Notes: generated from the letters alone by a model not told the origin. Shown: positions 35,417-47,392, numbered from the stretch's first letter. The stretch: DNA of 64,000 nucleotides from Chloracidobacterium sp. N (GCF_018304765.1 NZ_CP072642.1:1827819-1891818), one strand, 5' to 3'. A program made the numbers and translations.

Positions 35417-35449
35417 GGGTGGGAGTCGCCGTTCGGCTGACGCCCACCC
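35417..35449 (-). terminator. Strong hairpin downstream of bchY
   Basis: GGGTGGG (35417-35423) pairs with CCCACCC (35443-35449). An inner stem of GTC/GAC and GCCG/CGGC with an A bulge makes a near-continuous helix. On the minus strand it lies about 95 bases after the bchY stop and is followed by AAAGTTTTG, a short T-run a few bases late. It is a plausible terminator for bchY. Confidence 0.5.
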
Positions 35450-35543
35450 TAACCCGACTGAAACAACACCCAACATCCAGCGCAAATGACAACCCTGCTT
35501 TCAAAACCAGGTTGCCTGTGCCAGGCCGTGGCCTTACCTCCGC

Positions 35544-36893
35544 CTAAACACTGGGGACAGCCGTGCCCTCAGTCGGCAATGGCTCGGCTGCTTCTGCGTA
35601 CTCATCCACATCGGCAAAAAATTCCGTCAGATGCTGGTACGCCGACCGACGCGCAATCGCCTGGCTGACCAGCTCGGCAATCGTCTGCGCCCCCTGCGCC
35701 AAAAAGAGCGGGCGGGAAGCAAAAATGTTGGTGAAGTACATGCTCGGAATCCCGCGCTCTTTGGCATAGGCGGCCAGCGCCGTCGTCCCCAGCACCAGGT
35801 CCGGCTTGTATTCATCCACGGCAATCACATCCTGGTCGAACGTCTTGCGAAACACGACCGTGGCGCCATGCGCGGCCAGCCACGCCTCGTCTTCTTTTGT
35901 AAATGGCGTCTGCCCGATGTTGGTTGACACATAAGGCACCTCCGCACCGGCTTCTATGAGCAGGCGCGCCACCATAAGTTCACTGCCCTCGTACCCCGCG
36001 ACAATGATGCGTCCCCGCACCGGCGTGCGGGCAAAGACCTCCGCAACGGCCCGGGATTCCGTCTCGGCCAGCGTCGCGACGAGGTCGGAACGGACGTTGA
36101 AGGCCTTGCCGATGCGTTCAATCCAGGTACGGGTGCCTTCGACGCCAACCGGCGTGCAGCCCATGGAGGGAATCTTGTACTTCGCCAGCAACGCACAGGT
36201 CTTCGTGTAAAACGGATGCAGCGTGACGTTGACCCCGACGCCAAGCACTTTGCGGAAATCCCCAATCGTCCGCGATGGGATGTGGGCCACGAGCCGAATG
36301 TCCATCTTTGCCAGCAACTGTTCCAGATACAGCGGATCGGCCGGGAAGACCTCCCCAATGGTCGAGGCCGTATCCGCCTGACGCGGCGGCAGTCCGTCCC
36401 GTTCCACCAGGCACTTCAGAAGCTGGGAGGCCGCAATGTCCTTCGCCTCGGCATGGGATTTGACCCCATAGCCCGGCACGTGCATGGGCACGACGAGCGG
36501 AAAGGTCGGATCATCTTTGGCGCGGGCGGCATAGTCTTTGGCAATGGCATCAATGGCCAACCCGACCGTTTCCTCATTGCACAGGGTAATCAGCGCAATG
36601 ACGCGGGGATTGAACTGGGCAATCGTTTCGGCCACGGCCGCCCGCGTCCGGTCTTCAATCCGGCCGTTGGTCAGGTCGGCCGCCGTATAGACCGGCGTCA
36701 GCACCGACTTCCGCGCCGCATAAAAGTGCGACACAAAATCCAGACCATACACACAGCCGGCATTGCCAACCAGAATCGGAACAATGCCTTCGACGCGCAT
36801 CATGACGCGCAGGCTGCCAAAAGCCTGACACATCGAAAGGGGGGCGTGTTTGGAACTACAGGCGTTGATACGTTGCAGAACGTTGAGTTGCAT
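35544..36893 (-). CDS. bchY: Chlorophyllide a reductase subunit Y
   Basis: The ATG at 36893 gives 449 residues. The nitrogenase-like BchY signatures are clear: 'PLSMCQAFGSLRVMMRVEG', 'NAGCVYGLDFVSHFYAARKS' and 'ALITLCNEETVGLAIDAI', which supply the three cysteines expected for the iron-sulfur cluster. They are followed by 'VPMHVPGYGVKSHAEAKDIA'. BchY with BchZ, fed electrons by BchX, reduces ring B of chlorophyllide a, the step committed to bacteriochlorophyll a. BchZ and BchX are not in the window, so the gene is split from its partners. The N terminus is shorter than in many purple-bacterial BchY proteins. This is the best evidence that the organism is phototrophic. Confidence 0.92.
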   Translation of the reverse strand: MQLNVLQRINACSSKHAPLSMCQAFGSLRVMMRVEGIVPILVGNAGCVYGLDFVSHFYAARKSVLTPVYTAADLTNGRIEDRTRAAVAETIAQFNPRVIALITLCNEETVGLAIDAIAKDYAARAKDDPTFPLVVPMHVPGYGVKSHAEAKDIAASQLLKCLVERDGLPPRQADTASTIGEVFPADPLYLEQLLAKMDIRLVAHIPSRTIGDFRKVLGVGVNVTLHPFYTKTCALLAKYKIPSMGCTPVGVEGTRTWIERIGKAFNVRSDLVATLAETESRAVAEVFARTPVRGRIIVAGYEGSELMVARLLIEAGAEVPYVSTNIGQTPFTKEDEAWLAAHGATVVFRKTFDQDVIAVDEYKPDLVLGTTALAAYAKERGIPSMYFTNIFASRPLFLAQGAQTIAELVSQAIARRSAYQHLTEFFADVDEYAEAAEPLPTEGTAVPSV

Positions 36894-37034
36894 CCGCTTC
36901 ACAGGCGGGGACGGATGGATCACGGGCCGCGCCAGCCGCGGCCTTGCTTCCAACCTACAGTGTCCAGCCGGCCAAACGAAGGGCGACTTTCCACCTTTTG
37001 CCGTAACCTGATACGGCAGCCTGTGGGACTCCGC

Positions 37035-38012
37035 CTACCAGCCCAGGATGCAGGCAAACATCAGGGGCGCCACAATCGAGGCATCCGATTCAATGATGAA
37101 CTTCGGCGTCTCGACCGCAAGTTTGCCCCAGGTGATTTTTTCATTCGGGACCGCCCCGGAATATGAGCCATAGGAGGTCGTCGAGTCACTGATCTGACAG
37201 AAGTAGCCCCAGACCGGCACGTTTTCCCGGCGCAGGTCCTGGTGCAGCATGGGGACGACGCAAATCGGAAAGTCCCCCGCAATGCCGCCGCCAATCTGGA
37301 AGAAACCGATGGAAGCCGTGACGCTGGTTTCGGTGTACCAGTTCGCCAGTTCGATCATGTACTCGATGCCTGTCCGCACCGTGTGCACGTGCTTGATGTC
37401 ACCGGTGATGCAGTGCCCGGCGTACATATTGCCCAGCGTGGAGTCTTCCCAGCCCGGCACGAACATGGGCAGTCGTTTCTCCTTGGCCGCCAGCACCCAG
37501 CTATCTTTCGGGTCAATCTGGTAGTTGGCCTGCAGCCGGGGGTTGTCGAGAATCCGCCAGAAAAACTCGTGCGGGAACAGCCGTTCACCGCGCGCATCGG
37601 ACGCCATCCATTCTTCAAGAATGAACGACTCGATGCGCCGCATCGCCTCCCCTTCCGGGATACAGGTATCCGTGACCCGGTTGAGATGCCGCTCCAGCAG
37701 CGCCTTTTCATCCTGTGGTGTCAGGTCACGGTAGTGCGGGATGCGCTCGTAGTAGTCGTGGGCGACAAGATTGAACACATCCTCTTCCAGGTTGGCTCCG
37801 GTACAGGAAATGGCATGCACCTTGTCCTGGCGGATCATTTCGGCGAGGGACAAACCCAGCTCGGCTGTGCTCATTGCCCCGGCCAGCGTCACCATCATTT
37901 TCCCGCCGGAGTCCAGATGGCGGCGGTAGGCTTCAGCCGCCTCGACCAGCGCCGCCGCGTTGAAATGGCGAAAATGGTGCTTGATAAAGTTGGTAATCGG
38001 TTGTGCATTCAT
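37035..38012 (-). CDS. Deoxyhypusine synthase-like protein
   Basis: The ATG at 38012 gives 325 residues. The protein shows the DHS fold: an NAD-binding 'VTLAGAMSTAELGLSLAEMI', 'ISCTGANLEEDVFNLVAHDY', 'ASIGFFQIGGGIAGDFPICV' and the catalytic-lysine segment 'NEKITWGKLAVE'. Eukaryotic DHS moves an aminobutyl group from spermidine to eIF5A, which bacteria lack. Bacterial members are thought to act in polyamine synthesis (homospermidine-like products). It ends 141 bases upstream of bchY, and both are followed by the ribBX region. Family firm, reaction inferred. Confidence 0.85.
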   Translation of the reverse strand: MNAQPITNFIKHHFRHFNAAALVEAAEAYRRHLDSGGKMMVTLAGAMSTAELGLSLAEMIRQDKVHAISCTGANLEEDVFNLVAHDYYERIPHYRDLTPQDEKALLERHLNRVTDTCIPEGEAMRRIESFILEEWMASDARGERLFPHEFFWRILDNPRLQANYQIDPKDSWVLAAKEKRLPMFVPGWEDSTLGNMYAGHCITGDIKHVHTVRTGIEYMIELANWYTETSVTASIGFFQIGGGIAGDFPICVVPMLHQDLRRENVPVWGYFCQISDSTTSYGSYSGAVPNEKITWGKLAVETPKFIIESDASIVAPLMFACILGW

Positions 38013-38131
38013 CAGCTCATAACCTCTACAGCACTTCATCCAGCCGCCACAGGGGAAGCGCACCGGGCGTCAACCCGGCGCAGGTATTCCCAACTGGCGC
38101 AGGCAGGCCCGCCGTGGCGGCCATCCGTGGC

Positions 38132-41134
<3,003 letters not shown>

Positions 41135-41541
41135 ATTTGGAGCTATTCCTCAGATATGTTTCCGTTGTGGCCGTCGCGGCAACGCACAAACGCCGGTGTC
41201 ATCCTTGACCATCGGCGCGTCGTCCATCTCGCGGCAGCGCCGGCTTGTGTCAGGCAGACCCGCCGGCACACGGCCGGGTCAGGGCCGGTGCGTCCCGGAA
41301 AGCCACAGGTATGCTTGCGGATAGCGACGAGAACCAGTCAGCGAATAGGGCAAGGGAAACACGCATCCAGAAGCGCCGGCAGCCAAAACCTGTCGTTGTG
41401 CCTGGAATCACCAGTCTGGCATCGCCGGTGAAGTGTTCCAAGCTCACGATGGCCACACCCGGCAACCATCACCGCTGAAACTCCATTGGCGGCGGGTCAA
41501 ACTTTTTCTTTCATCACCCTCGACCCGGGGGGTATCGTGTC
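41135..41541 (-). other. 407 bp rne upstream region
   Basis: No gene is supported between the rodA stop and the rne start, although several short ORFs occur. On the minus strand it would form a long 5' leader for rne if transcription continues from rodA. GC-rich inverted segments occur around 41220-41300 (GCCGGC...GCCGGC), but no single dominant hairpin stands out. RNase E leaders are autoregulatory in some bacteria; whether this one is cannot be judged. Confidence 0.45.
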
Positions 41542-42687
41542 CTAATTCGAGAAGCGCCTTCCGTACACGTTCGCCACCAAACCCAAACTCACGAACGTCA
41601 TCAACAATGACGAGCCGCCTGCACTCAACAACGGTAACGGTATCCCGATGATGGGAACAAGCCCCACGACCATGCCGAAGTTGACGATGACATGAAACGC
41701 CAGAAGCGTCATGTAGCCGGCCAGGACGAGCATTGAAAATCGTTCTCGTGAACGTCCCGCAACGTTGGCAGAGTGTAGTATGACGAAAAGAAGCAGCGCA
41801 AGAACCCCCAGAGACCCCACCAGCCCAAACTCCTCGGCAATCACGGAAGCAATGAAATCCGAGTGATGGGCTGGAACAAAACCGCCCTGACTCTGGGTGC
41901 CGCCCCGAAACCCGCGTCCCAGAATCCCGCCTGACCCGACGGCAATCATGGACTGCAGGGTTTGATAGCCAAACCCCTCCCGTGTCTGCCGGTCCTGAAG
42001 GCGTTCGGGATGAAAAATGGCATTCCAGGTGACGTTGATTCGGTCCCGCTGGTACTGCTTGAGCCGGGGTTCAATCACAAACACAAAGAGCAGCGGGCCG
42101 ATGACCAGCCCCGTCAGGGCCGACCCCACCACCCACCGTACGGAGATGCCGCTCAAAAAGACCATGACGAGCACCGGCGGGAAGAAGGTCAGGGCCGTCC
42201 CGGTGTCCGGCTGCCGGAGTGTCAGCCCGACCGGAATCAGCGTCACGACCGCGACCAGCGCCAGTTGCGGCCACGTCACCCCCTGGATACTGATGGGGCG
42301 CAGAATCCGCGCCACCAGCAGGATGGTGCCCAGTTTGGCAAATTCCGAAGGCTGAAGCGTCCCCAACGGCCCAAGCCGAATCCAGCACCGCTGACCATTG
42401 ATTTTCACCCCGACAATGAGAACGGCGACAAGCAACAGGACCGTGACGGCGTAGATGTATGGCGCAGCATCGAAGACCCGCTGAAAGTTCAGGCGCGTCA
42501 CCCAAAAAAAGAGGACGTAGCCGATGCTGCACCACAGAAGCTGCTTGAACCAGAACTTCTGATGCCAGTCGGTCGCCTCGCCCGGCGCAGCATCAATGCT
42601 GTAGAGCGCCACCAGACTGACCCCACACAACAGGGTCAGCGCTGTCAGCAATGGCCAATCAAAGTCGCGCCAGGGACGTTCCTGCAT
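41542..42687 (-). CDS. mrdB: Rod shape-determining SEDS protein RodA (MrdB)
   Basis: The ATG at 42687, with AGGAGG 12 bases upstream, gives 381 residues, the normal RodA size; the frame remains open upstream inside mrdA. About ten membrane helices are visible. SEDS hallmarks include 'GPLGTLQPSEFAKLGTILLV', 'LRQPDTGTALTFFPPVLVM' with the essential Asp, 'HHSDFIASVIAEEFGLVGSL' and 'LPLLSAGGSSLLMTFVSLGL'. RodA is the peptidoglycan glycosyltransferase of the elongasome and pairs with PBP2, encoded just upstream. Confidence 0.95.
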   Translation of the reverse strand: MQERPWRDFDWPLLTALTLLCGVSLVALYSIDAAPGEATDWHQKFWFKQLLWCSIGYVLFFWVTRLNFQRVFDAAPYIYAVTVLLLVAVLIVGVKINGQRCWIRLGPLGTLQPSEFAKLGTILLVARILRPISIQGVTWPQLALVAVVTLIPVGLTLRQPDTGTALTFFPPVLVMVFLSGISVRWVVGSALTGLVIGPLLFVFVIEPRLKQYQRDRINVTWNAIFHPERLQDRQTREGFGYQTLQSMIAVGSGGILGRGFRGGTQSQGGFVPAHHSDFIASVIAEEFGLVGSLGVLALLLFVILHSANVAGRSRERFSMLVLAGYMTLLAFHVIVNFGMVVGLVPIIGIPLPLLSAGGSSLLMTFVSLGLVANVYGRRFSN

Positions 42688-42716
42688 GTGCCGTACCTGC
42701 CTCCTTGGGGACGGAC

Positions 42717-44654
42717 TCAACGCGCCGGCGTCTGGGCTGGCGTCTGGGGCCGGGGCGTCGGACGCGCCGCCGGACGGACGGGTCCCGGAGCCTCGGCTGC
42801 CCCGACCTGCACCGGGAGGCCCTTTTTCTTTCTCAGCCACACCTCAAACACCGCCCGCACATTGGGCGCAGAGGCCTTGGCGCCAAAACCGCCGTGCTCA
42901 ACCAGCGAAATGGCCGCGATTTCCGGTTTCTCGCGTGGGCCAAAACCGACGAACCACGAGTGATCGCGCTCTTCGAGCTTGGAAGCCTTGAGCTTGCTGA
43001 CCACCTGGGCCGTCCCCGTCTTGCCACACATCTCAAAGCCGGTTTCCGGGTCGCGCAGCGCCGAACCGGAGGCCGTTCCACCGGCATTGACCGCCCCCCA
43101 CATCCCTTCTATCACGGCCTCCCAGTAGTCATCCGGGAGTTCAATCCGCTTGACCTGGTCCTTGAAGGTCACACCGGGGCGTTCCTGCGTGGGACGCGCT
43201 TCAAGCAGAAAGTGCGGGGTATGAAACTCCCCCCGCATGGCAATGCCGGCGACCGACCGCAGCATCTGCAGGGGCGTCGGGCGCACCATGGCCTGCCCGA
43301 TGGAAGCATAGACGGAATCCGCATCTGTCCAGCGGTACTGGGCCGGCGTGGCGTTGGGCATCGTACGGCGAACGGTCGCCGCCTTGAGTTCGAGACTCGG
43401 AATATAGCCCTTGAACTCATTGGGCAGATCGATACCGGTGTACTCTCCGGCGCCCAACTCCGAAGCGTAGGTGCGGAGATTGTCCAGACCGAGCTTGATG
43501 CCCAGCCGGTAGAACCAGCCGTCACATGACTTGGCAATGGCCGTGGACAGCGGTGGCGTCCCGTGACTGCCCATGCATCGGACATGGCGACCACCGACGT
43601 TGATCCCTCCACCACACAGCAGGCGGTCCGTCGGCTTGAGCACGCCAGCCCGCATGCCGGCCACGGCCATGATGATTTTCCAGGTCGAACCCGGCGGATA
43701 AATGTCCTGGATGGCGCGATTGCGCAGCGGCTTGTGTTTGTCGTTGGCATACCGCGCATAATCTGCCCGCGAAATGCCGCCCGCAAACAGGTTCGGGTCA
43801 TAGCCCGGCATCGAGGCCAGCGCCAGCATTTCACCATTGCGCGGGTCCATGACGGCAATCGTTCCATTCAGTTTCAGGGCCTTGAGCCGCTCCTCCGCCA
43901 CCCGCTGCAGGTCCAGATCGAGCGTGGTCACAATGTCTTGGCCGGCAATGGGGGGAACCGTCTCGATTTCACGCACGAAGCGTCCGCGCCGGTCCACGAT
44001 GATGCGCCGGTAGCCGTCGCGCCCCATGAGAATGCGGTTGTAGAACCGCTCCAGCCCCGCCTGCCCAACCTTGTCCCCCGGACGACAGTAGTCAAACTCC
44101 GGGCGCTTGAGCTGGGCTTCACTGACTTCGGTCACGTAACCCAGAATGTGGCAGGCCAGCTCCCCGTGGGGATACTTGCGCTGGGGACGCAACTCGACGA
44201 GAAACTCCGGGTGTTCATAGTCCAGCACCGAAACCTTGGCGCGGTCGGCATCCGTGATGTTGGACTTGACCTCGACCGGACGGGTTCTGGCCGCCGGCGA
44301 GCGGAGTTGCTGCCGGGCATACTCCGGCGCCACCCCAAACTCTTCCGCCAGAATGCGCAGCGTTTCGGCTTCATCCTGAATGTCTTCCCGGTTCACCATC
44401 AGGCTGAACGTCGGCCGGCTGTCCACGAGGACGTTTCCATGGCGGTCAAGGATATTGCCGCGCGGCGCGACAATGGGAATCTTGCGCTCGCGGTTGTTTT
44501 CGGCCTGTTTGACATAGTCCTCGTGGTGCACGACCTGCATGCTCCACAGGCGCAGGGCCAGGACGACGAAAGCCGCCACGATGCCGGCCTGAAGCGCCAG
44601 CAACCGGAGCCGTGGATTGAAAGAGGGTGGCGGACCTGAAAAGTGCGGCGTCAT
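42717..44654 (-). CDS. mrdA: Penicillin-binding protein 2 (MrdA)
   Basis: The 645-residue class B PBP has an N-terminal membrane helix (about 19-38), the dimerisation domain ('RGNILDRHGNVLVDSRPTFS') and a transpeptidase domain. The active-site motifs are 'YPPGSTWKII' (SxxK), 'AIAKSCDGWFYRLG' (SxN position, here Ser-Cys-Asp as in many PBP2) and 'MCGKTGTAQVV' (KTG). The last ~40 residues are Pro/Ala/Arg-rich and probably unstructured. It cross-links peptidoglycan during elongation and is activated by MreC. The cluster order mreB-mreC-mreD-mrdA-mrdB is the classical one. Confidence 0.96.
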   Translation of the reverse strand: MTPHFSGPPPSFNPRLRLLALQAGIVAAFVVLALRLWSMQVVHHEDYVKQAENNRERKIPIVAPRGNILDRHGNVLVDSRPTFSLMVNREDIQDEAETLRILAEEFGVAPEYARQQLRSPAARTRPVEVKSNITDADRAKVSVLDYEHPEFLVELRPQRKYPHGELACHILGYVTEVSEAQLKRPEFDYCRPGDKVGQAGLERFYNRILMGRDGYRRIIVDRRGRFVREIETVPPIAGQDIVTTLDLDLQRVAEERLKALKLNGTIAVMDPRNGEMLALASMPGYDPNLFAGGISRADYARYANDKHKPLRNRAIQDIYPPGSTWKIIMAVAGMRAGVLKPTDRLLCGGGINVGGRHVRCMGSHGTPPLSTAIAKSCDGWFYRLGIKLGLDNLRTYASELGAGEYTGIDLPNEFKGYIPSLELKAATVRRTMPNATPAQYRWTDADSVYASIGQAMVRPTPLQMLRSVAGIAMRGEFHTPHFLLEARPTQERPGVTFKDQVKRIELPDDYWEAVIEGMWGAVNAGGTASGSALRDPETGFEMCGKTGTAQVVSKLKASKLEERDHSWFVGFGPREKPEIAAISLVEHGGFGAKASAPNVRAVFEVWLRKKKGLPVQVGAAEAPGPVRPAARPTPRPQTPAQTPAR

Positions 44655-44712
44655 GGGAAATAGACTTCAGGAAAACATCCGCAGCGCCGGGTCTCAGATG
44701 CAGAAGGTCAGA

Positions 44713-44777
44713 TCAAAAGGCGCGTGGCGCCGGTGTCAAAAGGCACGCGGTGCCGGTGTCAAAAGGCACGCGGTGCC
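44713..44777 (-). repeat. Three 23 bp tandem hairpin repeats over the mreD stop
   Basis: The unit is repeated at 44713, 44736 and 44759 with a 23-base period. On the minus strand each copy reads as a 5 bp stem with a 3-base loop followed by TTTT: GGCAC-CGC-GTGCC-TTTT in two copies and GGCGC-CAC-GCGCC-TTTT in the third. The first copy encodes the last four residues and the TGA of mreD. The stem change in the third copy is compensated on both arms. The repeats lie between mreD and mrdA. Confidence 0.85.
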
Positions 44778-45370
44778 AGGGGTTCATCGGTGCTGCGGAC
44801 CGCAATCCACTTACCCAACCAGCGATCACCCAGGGGAAACAGGGCCAACCCGGCCAGACCATTCCCCAACAAGGCGAACATTCCCACCCGGACGACATCC
44901 CGAAACGTCGTTCCCGGCGGCAGCATCGAAAAAAAGTACAGAAAAAAGGCAAACAGTCCAGTGTTGACGACGGAACACAGCGGTAGCACCAGCAGGCGTG
45001 TCACCTTGCTGTCCAGTGAAAACTTGACACTGACCACGGCGAGCGCGTAGCCGATGAGCATCTTGGTAAAGCCACTGGCGCCATACAGCACGCCCCACAC
45101 CAGGTCCTGCAACAGGCCACCGGTCATCCCGACCAGGGCGGCGCGCAGGGCACGTGGCTGCACCCCGACAAAGACGGTCAGGATGAGGATGAAGTCCACG
45201 TGCTCAAAAACAAAACCAAAATAGGGAAGGCGCACCAGAGTGGTTTGCAGCGCCACCATGAGCAACAGCGCAACGGTGACACGCGCCGTTGGCCCAAGCT
45301 CCAGCACGATGAGGTTGGTACTGGCGCGGCGCTGGGGGAGGGACTGGCGCATGACGTAAGGTGATAACAT
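44759..45370 (-). CDS. mreD: Rod shape-determining protein MreD
   Basis: The 203-residue hydrophobic protein has about five or six membrane helices and an N-terminal pattern typical of MreD ('VALLLMVALQTTLVRLPYF' and 'VDFILILTVFVGVQPRALRA', then 'GGLLQDLVWGVLYGASGFTK'). MreD is an integral membrane partner of MreC in the elongasome. The last codons are part of a tandem repeat, so the exact C terminus may vary among strains. It starts 47 bases after mreC. Confidence 0.9.
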   Translation of the reverse strand: MLSPYVMRQSLPQRRASTNLIVLELGPTARVTVALLLMVALQTTLVRLPYFGFVFEHVDFILILTVFVGVQPRALRAALVGMTGGLLQDLVWGVLYGASGFTKMLIGYALAVVSVKFSLDSKVTRLLVLPLCSVVNTGLFAFFLYFFSMLPPGTTFRDVVRVGMFALLGNGLAGLALFPLGDRWLGKWIAVRSTDEPLAPRAF

Positions 45371-45417
45371 AGCGTACCGATGGATTTCTTCACTGACGAC
45401 GGTTCACTGGCGCTTGG

Positions 45418-46323
45418 TTATTTGCTTTTGGCCGGTGACTTGGTTGCTGGTGAAGGGCGCAGCAGATCGGAAACCGTCACCCGGATGGTTGGTGGGAGAA
45501 CAGCTACTTCCTCCAGGCGCTCGAGGGGCACCGCCGGGCGAACCTGGATGCGATGAAGGCCCGCGCCGGAGCCACGCTCGACGGTTTCCACCATACCGAT
45601 GATGAGTCCCTTCGGATACACACCATCGAGGCCGCTGGTCAGCACCATCTCACCTTCACTGACGTCCGTCAGGCCCGAAACATTGTCCAACCGGCACAGC
45701 GGCTGATTTTGTCCGCGCAGCTCACCATTCACCCGCGATACCGCGAGGGTGGCACCCACTCCGGCCTGCCCGTCCGCAATGGTCTGCACGACGGCGACGT
45801 TCGGGCCAACGGCCACCACCCGCCCGACCAGTCCCTGGGGCGTGACGACCGGCGCATTGACGAGCACCCCATCCAGCGAGCCTTTGTCGAGCAGGATTTG
45901 CCGAAACCAGGGAGTGCCGTCGCCGCCAATGACATTGGCCACAACCGTCGGTGCCGGCGCGGACTGCTTCAGGGCCAGCAGTTCACGCAACCGCTGCCCG
46001 TCGAGCGCCTCGCGCTCGCGCTCCACCAGCAACAGCCGCAGGCGATCATTTTCAGCCTGCAAACGCTGGTTGGTGGCATACACTCCGCGTAAATCCACAT
46101 ACCCCTTCCAGGCGGCTACCACCGTGGTGATCACGGCATCCGATGCCTTCTGGAGCGGCTGGAGCACCGTCAGGAGTGCCACCCGCGGCACGCTCTGCCC
46201 AAGGGCGCGGGCGCGGGCGTGGAGGGACATCAGAAAAAACTGCGCCAGAAGCAGACCAGCCACCAGCAAGGCAATCCGGCGCGCCGGATCGAGCTTCTGC
46301 AATGGGGAGGGCAAGCTCAACAT
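45418..46323 (-). CDS. mreC: Rod shape-determining protein MreC
   Basis: The ATG at 46323, 13 bases after the mreB stop, gives 301 residues. There is one N-terminal membrane helix ('ARRIALLVAGLLLAQFFLM') and a periplasmic coiled coil ('NQRLQAENDRLRLLLVERE'). The two beta-barrel domains follow ('GSLDGVLVNAPVVTPQGLVG', 'GEMVLTSGLDGVYPKGLIIG'). MreC links the cytoskeleton to PBP2. The C terminus ends in a Ser/Pro/Lys-rich tail. Confidence 0.95.
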   Translation of the reverse strand: MLSLPSPLQKLDPARRIALLVAGLLLAQFFLMSLHARARALGQSVPRVALLTVLQPLQKASDAVITTVVAAWKGYVDLRGVYATNQRLQAENDRLRLLLVEREREALDGQRLRELLALKQSAPAPTVVANVIGGDGTPWFRQILLDKGSLDGVLVNAPVVTPQGLVGRVVAVGPNVAVVQTIADGQAGVGATLAVSRVNGELRGQNQPLCRLDNVSGLTDVSEGEMVLTSGLDGVYPKGLIIGMVETVERGSGAGLHRIQVRPAVPLERLEEVAVLPPTIRVTVSDLLRPSPATKSPAKSK

Positions 46324-46336
46324 CTGGCCCCCAAAC

Positions 46337-47392
46337 TCAGTTGGCAATCATGTGCTTGGCGTAGGCGCCTCCCAGGCTCACCCGTTTGAGCAGCTCAAAG
46401 TCACCCAACATCTTGCCGGTTCCAAGCACAACGGACGACAACGGGTTTTCAGCCAGAGTCACGGGAACGCGCGTTTCTTTCATCAGAAGTTTGTCGAGCC
46501 CCTTGAGCAACGCCCCACCACCGGTCAGGACAATGCCCCGGTCGGCAATATCGGCGGAGAGTTCCGGTGGCGTGCGCTCCAGCGCCACCCGCACGGCATT
46601 GACGATGGTGGCAATCGGCTCCGCCATCGCCTCGCGCACTTCCTCGTCAGAAATGGTGATCGTTTTGGGAATCCCCTCGATGAGGTCACGCCCGCGAATC
46701 TCCATGGTGAGGCGCTCTTCCAGGCGGTAGGCCGACCCCAGCTCAATCTTGACCTGCTCGGCCGTTCGTTCGCCAATGAGCAGATTGTACTTGCGCTTGA
46801 TGAACTGGGCGATGGCCTCGTCGAGTTCGTTGCCGGCCACCCGCACGGCACGGGAATACACAATGCCGGAAAGCGAAATCACGGCAATGTCGGTTGTGCC
46901 GCCGCCGATGTCCACAATCATGTTGCCGTATGGTTCAGTGATGGGCAGCCCCGCGCCAATGGCCGCGGCCATGGCTTCCTCGACCAGATAGACTTCCGCC
47001 GCCCGCGCCCGGTAGGCGGCATCCTCGACCGCACGCAGTTCGACCTGGGTAATCTCGCCCGGCACGCCGATGACCACCCGTGGCGACACCCACGACTTTC
47101 CGTTGTGCGCACGCCGGATGAAGTGCTGGAGCATTTTCTCGGTCACTTCAAAATCGGCGATGACACCATCTTTCATCGGACGAATCGCCACGATGTTTCC
47201 TGGCGTCCGCCCAATCATTTCCTTGGCTTCCTTACCAACGGCCTCGACCTGGTGAGTGATTTTGTTGATGGCGACAATGGATGGCTCACTGACGACGACC
47301 CCGCGGCCTTTGGCATACACCAGCGTGTTGGCCGTTCCCAGGTCAATTGCCAGGTCATTGGAAAAGTAGTTGAAGATAGAACGCAGTTTCAT
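46337..47392 (-). CDS. mreB: Rod shape-determining actin MreB
   Basis: The 351-residue actin homologue has all five nucleotide-site motifs, including 'LAIDLGTANTLVYAKGRGVV', 'VEEAMAAAIGAGLPI' and 'MIVDIGGGTTDIAVISL', and the C-terminal 'GIVLTGGGALLKGLDKLL'. The N-terminal 'SIFNYFSNDLAI' includes the amphipathic membrane-binding stretch. It organises lateral wall synthesis. It is the first gene of the mre-mrd cluster, after a 278-base gap containing a candidate promoter. Confidence 0.97.
   Translation of the reverse strand: MKLRSIFNYFSNDLAIDLGTANTLVYAKGRGVVVSEPSIVAINKITHQVEAVGKEAKEMIGRTPGNIVAIRPMKDGVIADFEVTEKMLQHFIRRAHNGKSWVSPRVVIGVPGEITQVELRAVEDAAYRARAAEVYLVEEAMAAAIGAGLPITEPYGNMIVDIGGGTTDIAVISLSGIVYSRAVRVAGNELDEAIAQFIKRKYNLLIGERTAEQVKIELGSAYRLEERLTMEIRGRDLIEGIPKTITISDEEVREAMAEPIATIVNAVRVALERTPPELSADIADRGIVLTGGGALLKGLDKLLMKETRVPVTLAENPLSSVVLGTGKMLGDFELLKRVSLGGAYAKHMIAN

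Larger units (their letters stand above)
35149..35543. other. 395 bp gap between ribBX and bchY
   Basis: No coding potential is visible. The gap holds a heptamer repeat (35263-35283) and a strong hairpin (35417-35449), listed separately. I searched the minus strand for the conserved FMN riboswitch segments that often precede ribB and did not find them. A purine-rich AAGAGAGAA directly precedes the ribBX ATG. Confidence 0.6.

Noticed and set aside
35149-35543. FMN riboswitch upstream of ribBX
   Set aside because: I looked on the minus strand for the conserved RFN blocks and their pairing; none was found, only the heptamers and one hairpin.
44713-44777. CRISPR array
   Set aside because: The 23-base units are directly adjacent without spacers and overlap the mreD coding end.
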